Made by a program: the position numbers and the translations under genes. DNA of 64,000 nucleotides, from the NCBI RefSeq assembly GCF_022008365.1, contig NZ_JAIRBA010000015.1:1-64000 (forward strand). Direction: 5' to 3'. Origin of the DNA: Aequorivita vitellina. GTDB taxonomy: Bacteria > Bacteroidota > Bacteroidia > Flavobacteriales > Flavobacteriaceae. Each line of letters starts with the position of its first letter. The first letter of the stretch is position 1. Shown here in pieces: positions 1 to 8,147 of the stretch. The notes under the pieces were generated by a model. That model ran no database searches, had not been told where the DNA came from, and was given only the letters and a program-made list of their open reading frames with translations.

Positions 1-319
1 TCATTTTTTAGTTTCCCGCGGATTGCGCAGATTATCGCAGATTCTCTATTTGTTTTTCTGCGCAAATCACCGAAATCTGCGGGAGATCCTTTTCACTTCA
101 TTGCTTCCCGTGGATCGTACAGATTATCGCGGATTTTTATTTGTTTTTTCTGCGCAAATCACCGAAATCTGCGGGTGATCCTTTTCATTTCTTTGCTTCC
201 CGCAGATCGTACAGATTATCGTGGATTTTTATTTGTTTTTTCTGCGCAAATCACCGAAATCTGCGGGAAACACTTCTCGTTTTTTAGTTTCCCACGGATT
301 GCACAGATTACCGCAGATC
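1..319. repeat. 92-bp tandem repeat array, left block
   Basis: Units begin with TTCCCG/TTCCCA at 13, 105, 197 and 289, an exact 92-bp period. Each unit carries a left element like CCCGCGGATTGCGCAGATT, a T-rich spacer, the constant core TCTGCGCAAATCACCGAAAT and the end element ATCTGCGGGA. The start (TCCCGCAGAT in some units) and end (ATCTGCGGGA) are reverse complements, so every unit can fold into a long hairpin. The block probably continues left of the window. The fourth unit is cut by the gene at 323-709. No protein is credible in it. Confidence 0.93.
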
Positions 320-322
320 TTT

Positions 323-709
323 TTATAATCCGTTTACTTTTCTGAAAATACCGTCTGTAATATTATCTACATTAAAGTTTACCAAAATGCCCAATTTTAA
401 TTCGGTTAGTTTTAAATAGGTTAATAGTTGTTTATGATGGACTTTCGCTAAACTTTCAACCGATTTGATTTCAATTATAACTTTATTATTAATTAATAAA
501 TCTAACCTAAAACCTATTTCCAATTCAACACCATCATAAAAAACTGGCAGAGGAACTTGGCGCTTAACTTCCAATCCTTGTTTCTGCAATTCGAAATATA
601 GAACGGCTTCGTAAACGGATTCTAATAAACCTGGACCTAATGCATTGTATACTTTAAATATTGCTCCTCTTATTAAGTATGATATCTCGTTTTCTGTTTC
701 TTGTTCCAT
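323..709 (-). CDS. GxxExxY family protein (PD-(D/E)XK nuclease-like fold)
   Basis: A 128-residue protein with the family signature G27-LL-E30-SV-Y33, followed by an acidic/lysine pattern (D70, then E80-x-K82) that fits the PD-(D/E)XK nuclease-like fold to which this family is assigned. No biochemical role is known to me. The full family length is present and there is no frameshift. The gene is embedded inside the 92-bp repeat array, replacing the second half of one unit, and has the same strand as the upstream efflux operon. Being wrapped in repeats suggests that gene and repeats move or spread together, but that is inference. Confidence 0.85.
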   Translation of the reverse strand: MEQETENEISYLIRGAIFKVYNALGPGLLESVYEAVLYFELQKQGLEVKRQVPLPVFYDGVELEIGFRLDLLINNKVIIEIKSVESLAKVHHKQLLTYLKLTELKLGILVNFNVDNITDGIFRKVNGL

Positions 710-720
710 AATTTATTTTT

Positions 721-1175
721 TTGTTTCCCGCGGATTGCGCAGATTATCGCAGATTCTCTATTTGTTTTTTCTGCGCAAATCACCGAAATCTGCGGGAAAC
801 ACTTCTCGTTTTTAGTTTCCCGCGGATTGCACAGATTACCGCTGATTTTTTATTGATTCCTTCTGCGCAAATCACCGAAATCTGCGGGAAATCCTTTTCG
901 TTTCTTAGCTTCCTGCAGATTACGCAGATTAACACGGATTTTGTATTGTTCTTTTCTGCGCAAATCACCGAAATCTGCTGGAAATCCTTTTCATTTCTTT
1001 GCTTCCCGCAGATCGTACAGATTATCGCGGATTTTTATTGGTTTTTTCTGCGCAAATCACCGAAATCTGCGGGAGATCCTTTTCGTTTCTTTGTTTCCCG
1101 CAGATCACGCAGATTATCGCGGATTCTTTATTGGTTTTTTCTGCGGATATCACCGAAATCTGCGGGAAATTCTTT
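721..1175. repeat. 92-bp tandem repeat array, right block
   Basis: Five further units of the same repeat as the left block start at 725, 817, 910, 1003 and 1095 (92- or 93-bp spacing). The last unit runs directly into the stop codon (1176-1178) of the ABC ATPase gene: the unit tail with CTTTTCATT supplies the TCA that is the stop codon on the minus strand. The 455 bp between the two genes are entirely repeat. Plus-strand open frames across it encode only repeated peptide and are artefacts of the array. Confidence 0.93.
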
Positions 1176-1904
1176 TCATTCTCTCGCCAATTTCAAAAAC
1201 ACATCATTCATCGAGTCAACTTTAAACTGTTCTTTTAATTTTTTCGGGGTGTCCAAAGCTTCTATTTTTCCTTCCACCATTATTGAAACGCGGTCGCAGT
1301 ATTCGGCCTCGTCCATATAATGCGTGGTTACGAAAATTGTGGTGCCTTGGTCTGCGGCTTTGTAAATCATTTCCCAAAACTGTCTTCGGGTTATGGGGTC
1401 AACGCCACCGGTGGGTTCGTCCAAAAAAACAATCTTTGGCTCGTGTAAAAGTGAAACCGAAAACGATAACTTTTGTTTCCAGCCCAAAGGCAAGGAGCCA
1501 ACCAATTTATTGCTGATGTTTTCCAAGCCCAACTCGGCAATCAATTGTGTTCTTTTTTCTTTAATTTTTGCTCGAGATAATCCATAAATTCCTCCAAAAA
1601 AGGTGATATTTTCTTTAACCGTTAAATCGTCGTAAAGCGCAAATTTCTGGCTCATATAACCAATGCTTTTCTTTATTGACTCGGTTTGTGTATAGACATC
1701 AAATCCTGCAACAGTAGCTTGTCCCGAAGATGGTTTTGAAATTCCAATCAGCATTTTCATTGCCGTGGTTTTTCCAGCGCCATTGGCGCCCAAAAACCCA
1801 AAGATTTCACCTTTTTTGACTTCAAAACTGATTGCATTTACAGCTTTAAAATCGCCAAAAGCCTTTGTTAATTCTTCGGCTACTATTACATTTTCTTCGT
1901 TCAT
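1176..1904 (-). CDS. ABC transporter ATP-binding protein (NBD A)
   Basis: A 242-residue ATPase subunit. It shows Walker A GANGAGKTT (39-47), Walker B with the catalytic Glu in VFLDEP (E163) and the H-loop His in TTHYMDEA (H195). The signature motif is degenerate: LPLGWKQKL (138-146) instead of LSGGxxQ. It overlaps the upstream ATPase gene by one base (TAATG), so the two are co-translated and probably form a heterodimer. It resembles ATPases of YhiH/YbhF-type exporters. No permease is encoded downstream inside the window; the repeat array begins at its stop codon. Confidence 0.9.
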   Translation of the reverse strand: MNEENVIVAEELTKAFGDFKAVNAISFEVKKGEIFGFLGANGAGKTTAMKMLIGISKPSSGQATVAGFDVYTQTESIKKSIGYMSQKFALYDDLTVKENITFFGGIYGLSRAKIKEKRTQLIAELGLENISNKLVGSLPLGWKQKLSFSVSLLHEPKIVFLDEPTGGVDPITRRQFWEMIYKAADQGTTIFVTTHYMDEAEYCDRVSIMVEGKIEALDTPKKLKEQFKVDSMNDVFLKLARE

Positions 1905-2806
1905 TATTTCGCTAATTCCATAAAAGCATCCTCAATGTTGGGTTGGGTCGTTTCTATATAAATGTCTGTTAAACCTGTCTTTTTTAAATATGACTTTAGC
2001 TCGGCTACTTCAAAAAAATTCCTTTTATCTGTATAATGAACAAACTCCCCAAACGGAAATACGCTGTACAAATGCTCATAATTTTGAAGCGATTGTATCA
2101 ACTTGTACATGTTATCAGCACTCACATTGAAAATGGTTTTTGGGAATTTATTTACAATAGCTTCGGGTGTGTCGATCTCTAAAATTTCGCCATCTTGAAT
2201 CAAAGCAATTCTATCGCATAAAGCAGCTTCGTCCATATATGGCGTTGAAACCAAAATGGTAATTCCTTTTTGCTGCAAGCGTTTTAGCATTTCCCAAAAC
2301 TCTTTGCGCGAAACTGGATCGACGCCCGTCGTGGGTTCATCTAAAAAAAGCACTTTCGGTTTGTGAATTAACGCACAACAGAGGGCGAGTTTTTGCTTCA
2401 TCCCGCCCGATAGTTTTCCTGCACGTCGGTCTTTAAATGGTGCGATTTGTATGTAAATATCTTCGATTAAATCGTAGTTTTCTTCAATGGTAGTTCCGAA
2501 GATAGTGGCGAAAAACGTTAGGTTTTCTTCCACCGTCAAATCTTGATAAAGTGAAAACCGCCCCGGCATATATCCCACGGCGTTTCTAATTGCTTTATAG
2601 TCCTTTACAACATCAAATCCGGCAACTGAGGCACTGCCATTATCAGGAATTAACAAAGTCGTTAATATCCTGAAGATGGTAGTTTTTCCGGCGCCATCGG
2701 GCCCAATGAGGCCAAAGAGTTCGCCAGGCTCCACAGTGAACGAAATGTTCTGGACTGCTTTTACCTTTTTATATGATTTGCTGATATGGTTTAACTGTAT
2801 ACTCAT
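1904..2806 (-). CDS. ABC transporter ATP-binding protein (NBD B)
   Basis: A 300-residue ATPase subunit with Walker A GPDGAGKTT (35-43), intact signature LSGGMKQKL (132-140) and Walker B VLFLDEP (152-158). The H-loop histidine is replaced by proline in STPYMDEA (P189). Residues after about 215 form a C-terminal extension typical of drug/ABC-2 exporters. With NBD A it would form one canonical site (NBD A Walker/H-loop with NBD B LSGG) and one degenerate site. Operon with the adaptor and TolC genes suggests a tripartite exporter; the substrate is unknown. Confidence 0.9.
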   Translation of the reverse strand: MSIQLNHISKSYKKVKAVQNISFTVEPGELFGLIGPDGAGKTTIFRILTTLLIPDNGSASVAGFDVVKDYKAIRNAVGYMPGRFSLYQDLTVEENLTFFATIFGTTIEENYDLIEDIYIQIAPFKDRRAGKLSGGMKQKLALCCALIHKPKVLFLDEPTTGVDPVSRKEFWEMLKRLQQKGITILVSTPYMDEAALCDRIALIQDGEILEIDTPEAIVNKFPKTIFNVSADNMYKLIQSLQNYEHLYSVFPFGEFVHYTDKRNFFEVAELKSYLKKTGLTDIYIETTQPNIEDAFMELAK

Positions 2807-2869
2807 ATGCTCATCGAATTAAAATCCGATGCAATAAAATCGGTCGTGCCGCTGCACTTTTGTGTTATA

Positions 2870-3370
2870 TTATTTAAAGTAGTTGTAGTAGCCTTCTAGG
2901 TTTTCTTTGATGCTGGCAGTGATTTTATCACCTTCATCTGTAGTTGACACTTTTCCTAAAGCCTCAATTTTCTCGATAAGTGGGTGTAAAAAAACGTGTA
3001 GGTTATCGTGCGATGGACCTTCCATTGTACATTCTTTGACAACAAAGTTTTTAACTTCGTTTAGTTTTGACGCCAAATTGTGATAGTCTTCAACAGTTTT
3101 TGTTTCGCTGGTTTTAACGATGTTCATCATTTTGTCAACGCCTTCGGTGGTTTCCACATTGGCTTCCCATTTATTGCCGTTATCTAGTTTTATTTCATCT
3201 ACCCAAGCATTGTTTGTCGCATGGGTTTCTGCGGCCATTTCTTCCATTGCGTGCTCGTGAATTCCTTCAGCGGTTTCAACAATATCTGTGTCTGTATCTT
3301 TTGTTTTTGTTTCGTTACAGCTTATTAAAAAAGCTGAAATGATTGCTAATGATAAAATTGTTTTTTTCAT
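2870..3370 (-). CDS. small lipoprotein of the efflux operon, unknown function
   Basis: A 166-residue protein with a lipoprotein signal peptide ending in LISC (Cys18), then an acidic, Thr-rich linker and a mostly helical domain from about 50 to 166. I do not recognise a named family. It sits between the adaptor and the ATPase genes of the exporter, on the same strand with gaps of about 60-75 bp, so it is probably a periplasmic-side or outer-membrane accessory of that system. Function is not shown by the sequence. Confidence 0.75.
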   Translation of the reverse strand: MKKTILSLAIISAFLISCNETKTKDTDTDIVETAEGIHEHAMEEMAAETHATNNAWVDEIKLDNGNKWEANVETTEGVDKMMNIVKTSETKTVEDYHNLASKLNEVKNFVVKECTMEGPSHDNLHVFLHPLIEKIEALGKVSTTDEGDKITASIKENLEGYYNYFK

Positions 3371-3443
3371 AATGTAAATGTTTAGTGTTTATAATTTGTT
3401 TTTTTTAAAGACATAATTTGTTTTTAAGTTAACTGATAACCGT

Positions 3444-4328
3444 CTACAAAAGCCACATCTCCGCAGGCATTCCAATTTTTAGACTACCGTCATTTTTTAC
3501 AGTCACTTTTACCGCGTAAACAAGATTTACGCGTTCTTCTTTAGTTTGAATTATTTTTGGGGTGAATTCAGCCGAAGCCGAAATCCAACTTATCGTTCCT
3601 TCGTAATCTTTCATTTCTTCGCCAGCATCAATTTTTACAGTTACTTGCTGGCCGATTTTAATATTTGAAAGCTGCGTTTCACTTACATAAACCCGCAGCG
3701 TCATTTCTTCCATATTGGCGATTTTATAAAGTGGTTTTCCGAAGGATACAATTTCACCCGGCTCGGCATATTTGGTTAAAACCGTACCTTTTATTGGGTT
3801 TGTAACTTTACTTTTTATAATCTGATCATTGATTTGCGCCACTTTTGCTTCAATGGTTTTTACCTCGTTTACAATAGGTGCATTCTGTGTTTCTACATTT
3901 TTAATTTGTTTTTTCAAAACATCTACTTGGCTATTTGCCTGATCCAATTGGCGTTGGGTTGCAGCGTTGTCATTAAACATTTTTTGAATGCGCTCTTGCT
4001 CGGTTTTTGCAGTTTGCAATTGTTGGTTTAAAACGCTCACTTGCGACCAAACGCCACCCGATTTAGACGCGACCGTTTCTTTTTGAGCGAGCAATTGTTG
4101 TTTGTTCAAATAAAGCTGAAGTGTGTCAACTAGCGCCACGATAGCTCCCTTTTCTAAAGTTTGACCTTCTTCTACATTTAGAAACTCCAATTTCCCGTTT
4201 GCTTCCGAAGAGATTGTAATTTCAGTCGCTTCAAAGTTGCCATAACCATCGGCTTTCTCAGTATTGGAGCAGGAGTATAGGCTTCCTATTGCGCCAGCTA
4301 AAAACAATATTTTTAAAATTTTCATCAT
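3444..4328 (-). CDS. HlyD-family membrane-fusion (adaptor) lipoprotein
   Basis: A 294-residue periplasmic adaptor. The signal peptide ends in a lipobox (LYSC, Cys20). The two half-lipoyl motifs lie near residues 38-70 and after the coiled coil, the Gln/Lys-rich coiled-coil hairpin covers about 72-170, and a beta-barrel with KIGQQVTVKIDAGEE follows. This is the YbhG-like layout that links an inner-membrane exporter to a TolC channel. It lies 6 bp after the TolC-like gene, consistent with one operon. Confidence 0.9.
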   Translation of the reverse strand: MMKILKILFLAGAIGSLYSCSNTEKADGYGNFEATEITISSEANGKLEFLNVEEGQTLEKGAIVALVDTLQLYLNKQQLLAQKETVASKSGGVWSQVSVLNQQLQTAKTEQERIQKMFNDNAATQRQLDQANSQVDVLKKQIKNVETQNAPIVNEVKTIEAKVAQINDQIIKSKVTNPIKGTVLTKYAEPGEIVSFGKPLYKIANMEEMTLRVYVSETQLSNIKIGQQVTVKIDAGEEMKDYEGTISWISASAEFTPKIIQTKEERVNLVYAVKVTVKNDGSLKIGMPAEMWLL

Positions 4329-4334
4329 AACTTT

Positions 4335-5597
4335 TTAATTGAAACCTCCTTTAATTACTTTATAATTCGCCTTTGACAGCGACAATTGTATTTTATGCAA
4401 CTGCTCGTCAATTTTCGCCTCGTACAGATTGTTAAGTTCCGTGATGTATTCCGAAGAAGTAATAACGCCGTGCTGCAATTGCGAAGTCGTGGCTTGTAAA
4501 ACCATTTCGCGCAAGGCAATTATTTCGGCGTCTTTTTGCAACATTTCTTCATATTTATCAATGTCGTTTTCGGCTTCTTCCTGTTGCATTTGGTTGTTCA
4601 GCAAAAAGGTTTCTTTTTCCGAAGTGACTATTTCTTTTGAAATATCAACAGCTTGTTTTTTCTCCTTTGTTTTTCCCCAATCGAAAATGTTCCAATTCAG
4701 TTTCACCCCAACCAAATAAAAATCCTGAAATGAATTATCCAGCATATTCAGTCCCGGATTACCGTAGCCAGCTTGTGCAAAGCCCAAAAGTTTTGGGAAA
4801 TTACTTTTTGAAATCACTTCTTTTGAAGTTTCCAGCTGCGTTTCCTGTAGGTCGAAAAGCTCCAATTCGGGACGTTGCGACTCAATTTCTGGAGCGACTA
4901 AAATATCCGGATTGGTTAAAGTTGTAGCGGTGTCTAAGTTTTGTGAAAGCAACGAAGCGAGATTGTTGAGTGCTTTTTTTCTGTCAAAATTTACTTGCGA
5001 AATCTGCTGCTCCAATTTCAGCTGCTCTGCTTTCAAAACTTGTTCGGAAGCGGGGAGAACAGCGCCGTATTTCACGCCCGTATTCACTTCTTTAAGTCTC
5101 GCATCGAGCTCTTCCATTTTTGAAAGAAGCAATTTTGCTTGTTCCTGAAAAAGCAATACACTAAAATAATTTTGATTAATTCGCGATTTTAAAGTGTATA
5201 GATTTACGGCAACTTGCTGTTGCTGGGTAGCTAATTCGGCAGTTTTTAACCTTGTGTTTGCCGCAATTTTTCCACCGTTATAAATCAATTGATTCGCGTC
5301 TATCGTGGCGCGGTATTGGTCTTTATTTGGCGGCTCGACGGTTGAATTCGGTATTTGCAAAGGAAATTCAATGACGTCGGATTGATAGGTTGCCTGCGCG
5401 TTTAAATCTAGTTTCGGCAGCTTTTCTTTTTCCAAAATCTTTATTTCAGTTTGTGTTTTTTCTTCTAATAAAGCAGTTTGCTTCGCCAAAGGATAATTTT
5501 TTTCGGCGAGCGAGTAACATTCATCTAAAGTCAACACACGCTGTGCGGAAGCGAGTAGCGGGACGAAACCGATAAGTATTAATAAAAGCCGTTTCAT
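4335..5597 (-). CDS. TolC-like outer-membrane efflux protein
   Basis: A 420-residue protein with a Sec signal peptide (cleavage near ASA-QR, residue 19) and the two repeated helical/coiled halves of the outer-membrane efflux protein family (about 23-205 and 230-415). It would form the trimeric exit duct for the ABC exporter. It starts 3 bp after the TetR gene stop, so regulator, channel, adaptor and ATPases appear to be one transcript. Length and domain order are normal for the family. Confidence 0.92.
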   Translation of the reverse strand: MKRLLLILIGFVPLLASAQRVLTLDECYSLAEKNYPLAKQTALLEEKTQTEIKILEKEKLPKLDLNAQATYQSDVIEFPLQIPNSTVEPPNKDQYRATIDANQLIYNGGKIAANTRLKTAELATQQQQVAVNLYTLKSRINQNYFSVLLFQEQAKLLLSKMEELDARLKEVNTGVKYGAVLPASEQVLKAEQLKLEQQISQVNFDRKKALNNLASLLSQNLDTATTLTNPDILVAPEIESQRPELELFDLQETQLETSKEVISKSNFPKLLGFAQAGYGNPGLNMLDNSFQDFYLVGVKLNWNIFDWGKTKEKKQAVDISKEIVTSEKETFLLNNQMQQEEAENDIDKYEEMLQKDAEIIALREMVLQATTSQLQHGVITSSEYITELNNLYEAKIDEQLHKIQLSLSKANYKVIKGGFN

Positions 5598-5600
5598 TTT

Positions 5601-6215
5601 TTACTTTTTAATTGAATTGATTATGAATTCCGAAACCGCAGTTTTACGTTTCTCCATGAGTTGTTTAAAACCTTTATCGTCAATTTTCAGAAAACCTTTT
5701 ATTAATGGGGTTGCTACGAAAGGAAAAATATTTAGCGAAATAATATTGATAAAAAGCTGCTCCCCGTCAATGGGTTTTAAAATGCCTTCTTCAACTTCTG
5801 CCGCAACCTGACTTTTAAACTTTTCAAGTGTTGGGAATGCAGCTGTTTGTTGAATTTTTTCAAAAAACTTAGGGTTGCGGTTTAATTCCTGAATTATGAA
5901 GTTAGGCAAATAGGGATGCTTCGAAATAAAGGAGATATAATTGCTTGTGAAATTTTTCACTTTTTCCTCAATCGAAGAATCATCATTCAAAACCTTGTTT
6001 AGTTGCGGTGCCAAAAGCGAGAACGCATTGCTGAAAACTGCTTCAAAAAGCAATTGTTTGCTTCGGTAATAATAATGGAGCATCGCTTTGTTTATGCCTG
6101 CCTCGTCGGCAATTTCCTGCATACGTGCGCCGTCCATTCCTTTCTTTTGAAACACACCTTTTGCGGCTTTCAGTATTTCGCCTTCTGTATCCTTATTTTT
6201 CTTTGTTCTTGCCAT
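5601..6215 (-). CDS. TetR/AcrR-family transcriptional regulator
   Basis: A 204-residue regulator with an N-terminal helix-turn-helix (about residues 12-55, recognition region around INKAMLHYYYRSK) and a ligand-binding helical C-terminal domain. It is the first gene of the efflux operon, and an inverted repeat lies 17 bp before its start codon. Autorepression released by an exported compound is the usual arrangement. The ligand cannot be inferred. Confidence 0.92.
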   Translation of the reverse strand: MARTKKNKDTEGEILKAAKGVFQKKGMDGARMQEIADEAGINKAMLHYYYRSKQLLFEAVFSNAFSLLAPQLNKVLNDDSSIEEKVKNFTSNYISFISKHPYLPNFIIQELNRNPKFFEKIQQTAAFPTLEKFKSQVAAEVEEGILKPIDGEQLFINIISLNIFPFVATPLIKGFLKIDDKGFKQLMEKRKTAVSEFIINSIKK

Positions 6216-6231
6216 TATTCAACTTTATGGT

Positions 6232-6247
6232 TTAACCATTTGGTTAA
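6232..6247. promoter_or_regulatory. probable TetR operator
   Basis: Inverted repeat TTAACCA-TT-TGGTTAA: two perfect 7-bp arms with a 2-bp spacer, located just upstream of the TetR-family start codon at 6215. Its size and place are typical of autoregulatory TetR operators. That this protein binds it is inference. Confidence 0.65.
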
Positions 6248-6312
6248 CAAATATAGAAAATTTATCTTTACTCAGTGATTTTTGAAACTATTTTCAGAAA
6301 ACTTTAAGTAAA

Positions 6313-6357
6313 GACTGACAAATATCATATTTGAACGGGTGAAATTCTTTAGTTTTA
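6313..6357 (+). promoter_or_regulatory. TGA-N6-TCA activator site and -7 element before the 6451 gene
   Basis: Imperfect inverted repeat GACTGA-CAAATA-TCATAT at 6313-6330 (centre 6321.5), followed by TAGTTTTA at 6350-6357. The spacing is 28.5 bp, one base shorter than in the other members of this set. The leader to the 6451 start would be about 87 nt, so this is the weakest member. Confidence 0.55.
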
Positions 6358-6450
6358 CTTCATCCTTTCATTATCGCAGAATTTTAAAAAAGAGAACCGT
6401 ATATTTACATACCGCTACTTTTAGCAAACGCCCTGCCTAATTTAATTTCT

Positions 6451-7083
6451 ATGAAAAGACTATTTACTTTTTTGGTTTTCACGGTTTTGTTTGCCAGTTG
6501 TTCCAGTAGCCGCTTGGTGGATGAATACATTAATACGGAAAGCCCAAATTTTCAGGCCAGTAAAGTTTTGGTGGTAGGCTTAACGCCAGACGGCGGTTTG
6601 CAGCGTCAATTTGAATACAGCCTTGTGAATGCCTTGGAAGCCGAAAATGTGACCGCTGTAAAAAGTGTTGATTATTTTGAAGTAGCAGCAGACCAAATAG
6701 ATCAGTCTGAAGAAAATCTTGCAAACCTTGAAAAACAACTGATAGATGCGGGTTTTGATGCAGTGCTTTTTTCAAAAGTTACGGGGCAGGAAAGCAAGGT
6801 TACCATTGTGCAGTCTTACCGGAATATCGCAAAATCGTTTGAGTCTTTCAGCGATTATTACAGTGAAAACCGACCTGCTTACCGCAGCGGACAAACTGAG
6901 GATTACCCAGTTTATAACACTGAAACTTCGCTATATTGTCTTTGTCCCGGTACGGAGCGTGATTTAATTTGGCGCGGAAAAATAGACATTGTTGATCCGC
7001 CACGGGCTGCAACAACAATTCGCGATTATGTGAAAACGCTGGTGCAAACGCTTAAGAAAAACGATCTTTTGATTGCGAAATAA
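6451..7083 (+). CDS. lipoprotein of unknown function
   Basis: A 210-residue protein with a lipobox signal peptide (FASC, Cys17). The mature part begins with a strand resembling KVLVVGLTPDGGLQRQFEYSL (pattern of a Rossmann-like or TolB-N-like alpha/beta domain), then charged helices and a C-terminal DYVKTLVQTLKK helix. I do not recognise a characterised family. It lies next to the nos locus, with a TGA-N6-TCA site about 125 bp upstream, so it may belong to the low-oxygen regulon. It converges on the universal stress gene with 12 bp between them. Confidence 0.75.
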   Translation: MKRLFTFLVFTVLFASCSSSRLVDEYINTESPNFQASKVLVVGLTPDGGLQRQFEYSLVNALEAENVTAVKSVDYFEVAADQIDQSEENLANLEKQLIDAGFDAVLFSKVTGQESKVTIVQSYRNIAKSFESFSDYYSENRPAYRSGQTEDYPVYNTETSLYCLCPGTERDLIWRGKIDIVDPPRAATTIRDYVKTLVQTLKKNDLLIAK

Positions 7084-7095
7084 TTCTGCAAAAAA

Positions 7096-7923
7096 CTACT
7101 CGTGAAGTACTAAAAGCGGTATACGCGAACTGTAATTTATTGCTGAAGTATCTGAACCAAAAATAAAACGGTCTATAAAACTTTTTCGTCTGGCAACTGT
7201 TGCGTGAAGCTGCACGGGTATAAGCTGTACAAAGGCGCTTACCGCTAGCGGAATGGGAATATTCATCAATTTGAAATCTTCACAGGTAACGTCTTTAAAA
7301 ACTTCTTTTATATGGTTTTGTTGAGGACTTACTTCCACATCTTCTTCAACTATATCTAGAATTTTTACAGCTGCTTTGTGCTTTTTAACAATGGCTAAAA
7401 CCACTTCGAAGGTTTTCTTTAAAACGTCGTTTTGATAGTTTAGTGATAGCAAAACCGAATCAATTTTTTCAAAAGAATACCCTTCAGGAATAACTATTAA
7501 CGGACAGTATACGTTTCGGATAATTTTTAGTGTATTGCTGCCAAATATAATTTCTTTGGCTCCCGTGGCACCATTGGTACCCATCACTATTAAATCAATT
7601 TTATGTTGAACTACAATCTGGTTGACGGCAGCTACAATATCATCAAAATCTATTTTAGGTACAAAAGTGAAATTTTCCTTTTCAGAAAATGATTCACAAA
7701 AAGTCACCATTTTTTTAAGCTTTTCTTTATTCTCTCTTAAAATACCTTCGTAAACCGAAGATCCCGGCTCACTAGAAAGCACTTCTGCGGTAATATAACC
7801 CGATGGTTTTTGCGTATTTAAAATATGAAATGTGCACGTTTCGCCTTCAAAAAACTTCAAGGCATACTTAATAGCATTTTTTGAATTTTCAGAAAAATCT
7901 GTAGGTAAGAGGATGTTTTTCAT
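7096..7923 (-). CDS. universal stress protein, tandem UspA domains
   Basis: A 275-residue protein with two UspA-like halves. The first carries the ATP-binding pattern G-x2-G-x9-G-S in GTNGATGAKEIIFGSN (about residues 115-130) and an early Asp (PTDFS). The open frame extends to 7941, but its -7 element covers 7939-7946, so transcription starts after that point; the ATG at 7923 (MKNILLPTDFS), which also matches the usual family N-terminus, is the better start. A TGA-N6-TCA site drives it divergently from the nos cluster. Usp proteins are common members of anaerobic regulons. Confidence 0.9.
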   Translation of the reverse strand: MKNILLPTDFSENSKNAIKYALKFFEGETCTFHILNTQKPSGYITAEVLSSEPGSSVYEGILRENKEKLKKMVTFCESFSEKENFTFVPKIDFDDIVAAVNQIVVQHKIDLIVMGTNGATGAKEIIFGSNTLKIIRNVYCPLIVIPEGYSFEKIDSVLLSLNYQNDVLKKTFEVVLAIVKKHKAAVKILDIVEEDVEVSPQQNHIKEVFKDVTCEDFKLMNIPIPLAVSAFVQLIPVQLHATVARRKSFIDRFIFGSDTSAINYSSRIPLLVLHE

Positions 7924-7938
7924 ATTCATAAATTTTCT

Positions 7939-7984
7939 CAAATGTACATTATCAGATTAAGTTTTAAAATGATTTGCATCATAA
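7939..7984 (-). promoter_or_regulatory. TGA-N6-TCA activator site and -7 element of the usp gene
   Basis: Inverted repeat AAATGA-TTTGCA-TCATAA at 7967-7984 (centre 7975.5). Reading the minus strand, a perfect Bacteroidota -7 element TACATTTG occupies 7946-7939, giving the 29.5-bp spacing shared by this set. The predicted transcript starts near 7933, which fixes the usp start at 7923 or 7929. Confidence 0.85.
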
Positions 7985-8077
7985 TTAGTCTTTCCTAAAA
8001 AATTAATACTTGTTAATTGGTAGTTTAAAATCTAAAGGCTTCAATGTTAAATATTTTTTAAGACCAAAAAGTCCTAT

Positions 8078-8123
8078 ATATGACGAAAATCATATTCTAT
8101 TTGCTGTCTTCACAGTAGTTTTG
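8078..8123 (+). promoter_or_regulatory. TGA-N6-TCA activator site and -7 element of the nos cluster
   Basis: Perfect inverted repeat ATATGA-CGAAAA-TCATAT at 8078-8095 (centre 8086.5), then a perfect -7 element TAGTTTTG at 8116-8123, 29.5 bp from the centre. The predicted start near 8130 places the site near -43, the class II position for CRP/FNR-family activators. Confidence 0.9.
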
Positions 8124-8147
8124 TCCTGTAAATTAATTTAAACAACT

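Noticed and set aside
1-1180. CRISPR array
   Set aside because: The units are continuous 92-bp tandem copies without short repeats alternating with unique spacers, and no cas gene is near.
721-1320. Long plus-strand open frames across the repeat block
   Set aside because: They encode repeated peptide from the 92-bp units and run on into the antisense of the ABC ATPase gene; no start context or family.
7096-7941. usp start at 7941
   Set aside because: The -7 element occupies 7939-7946, so the codon would not be in the transcript.
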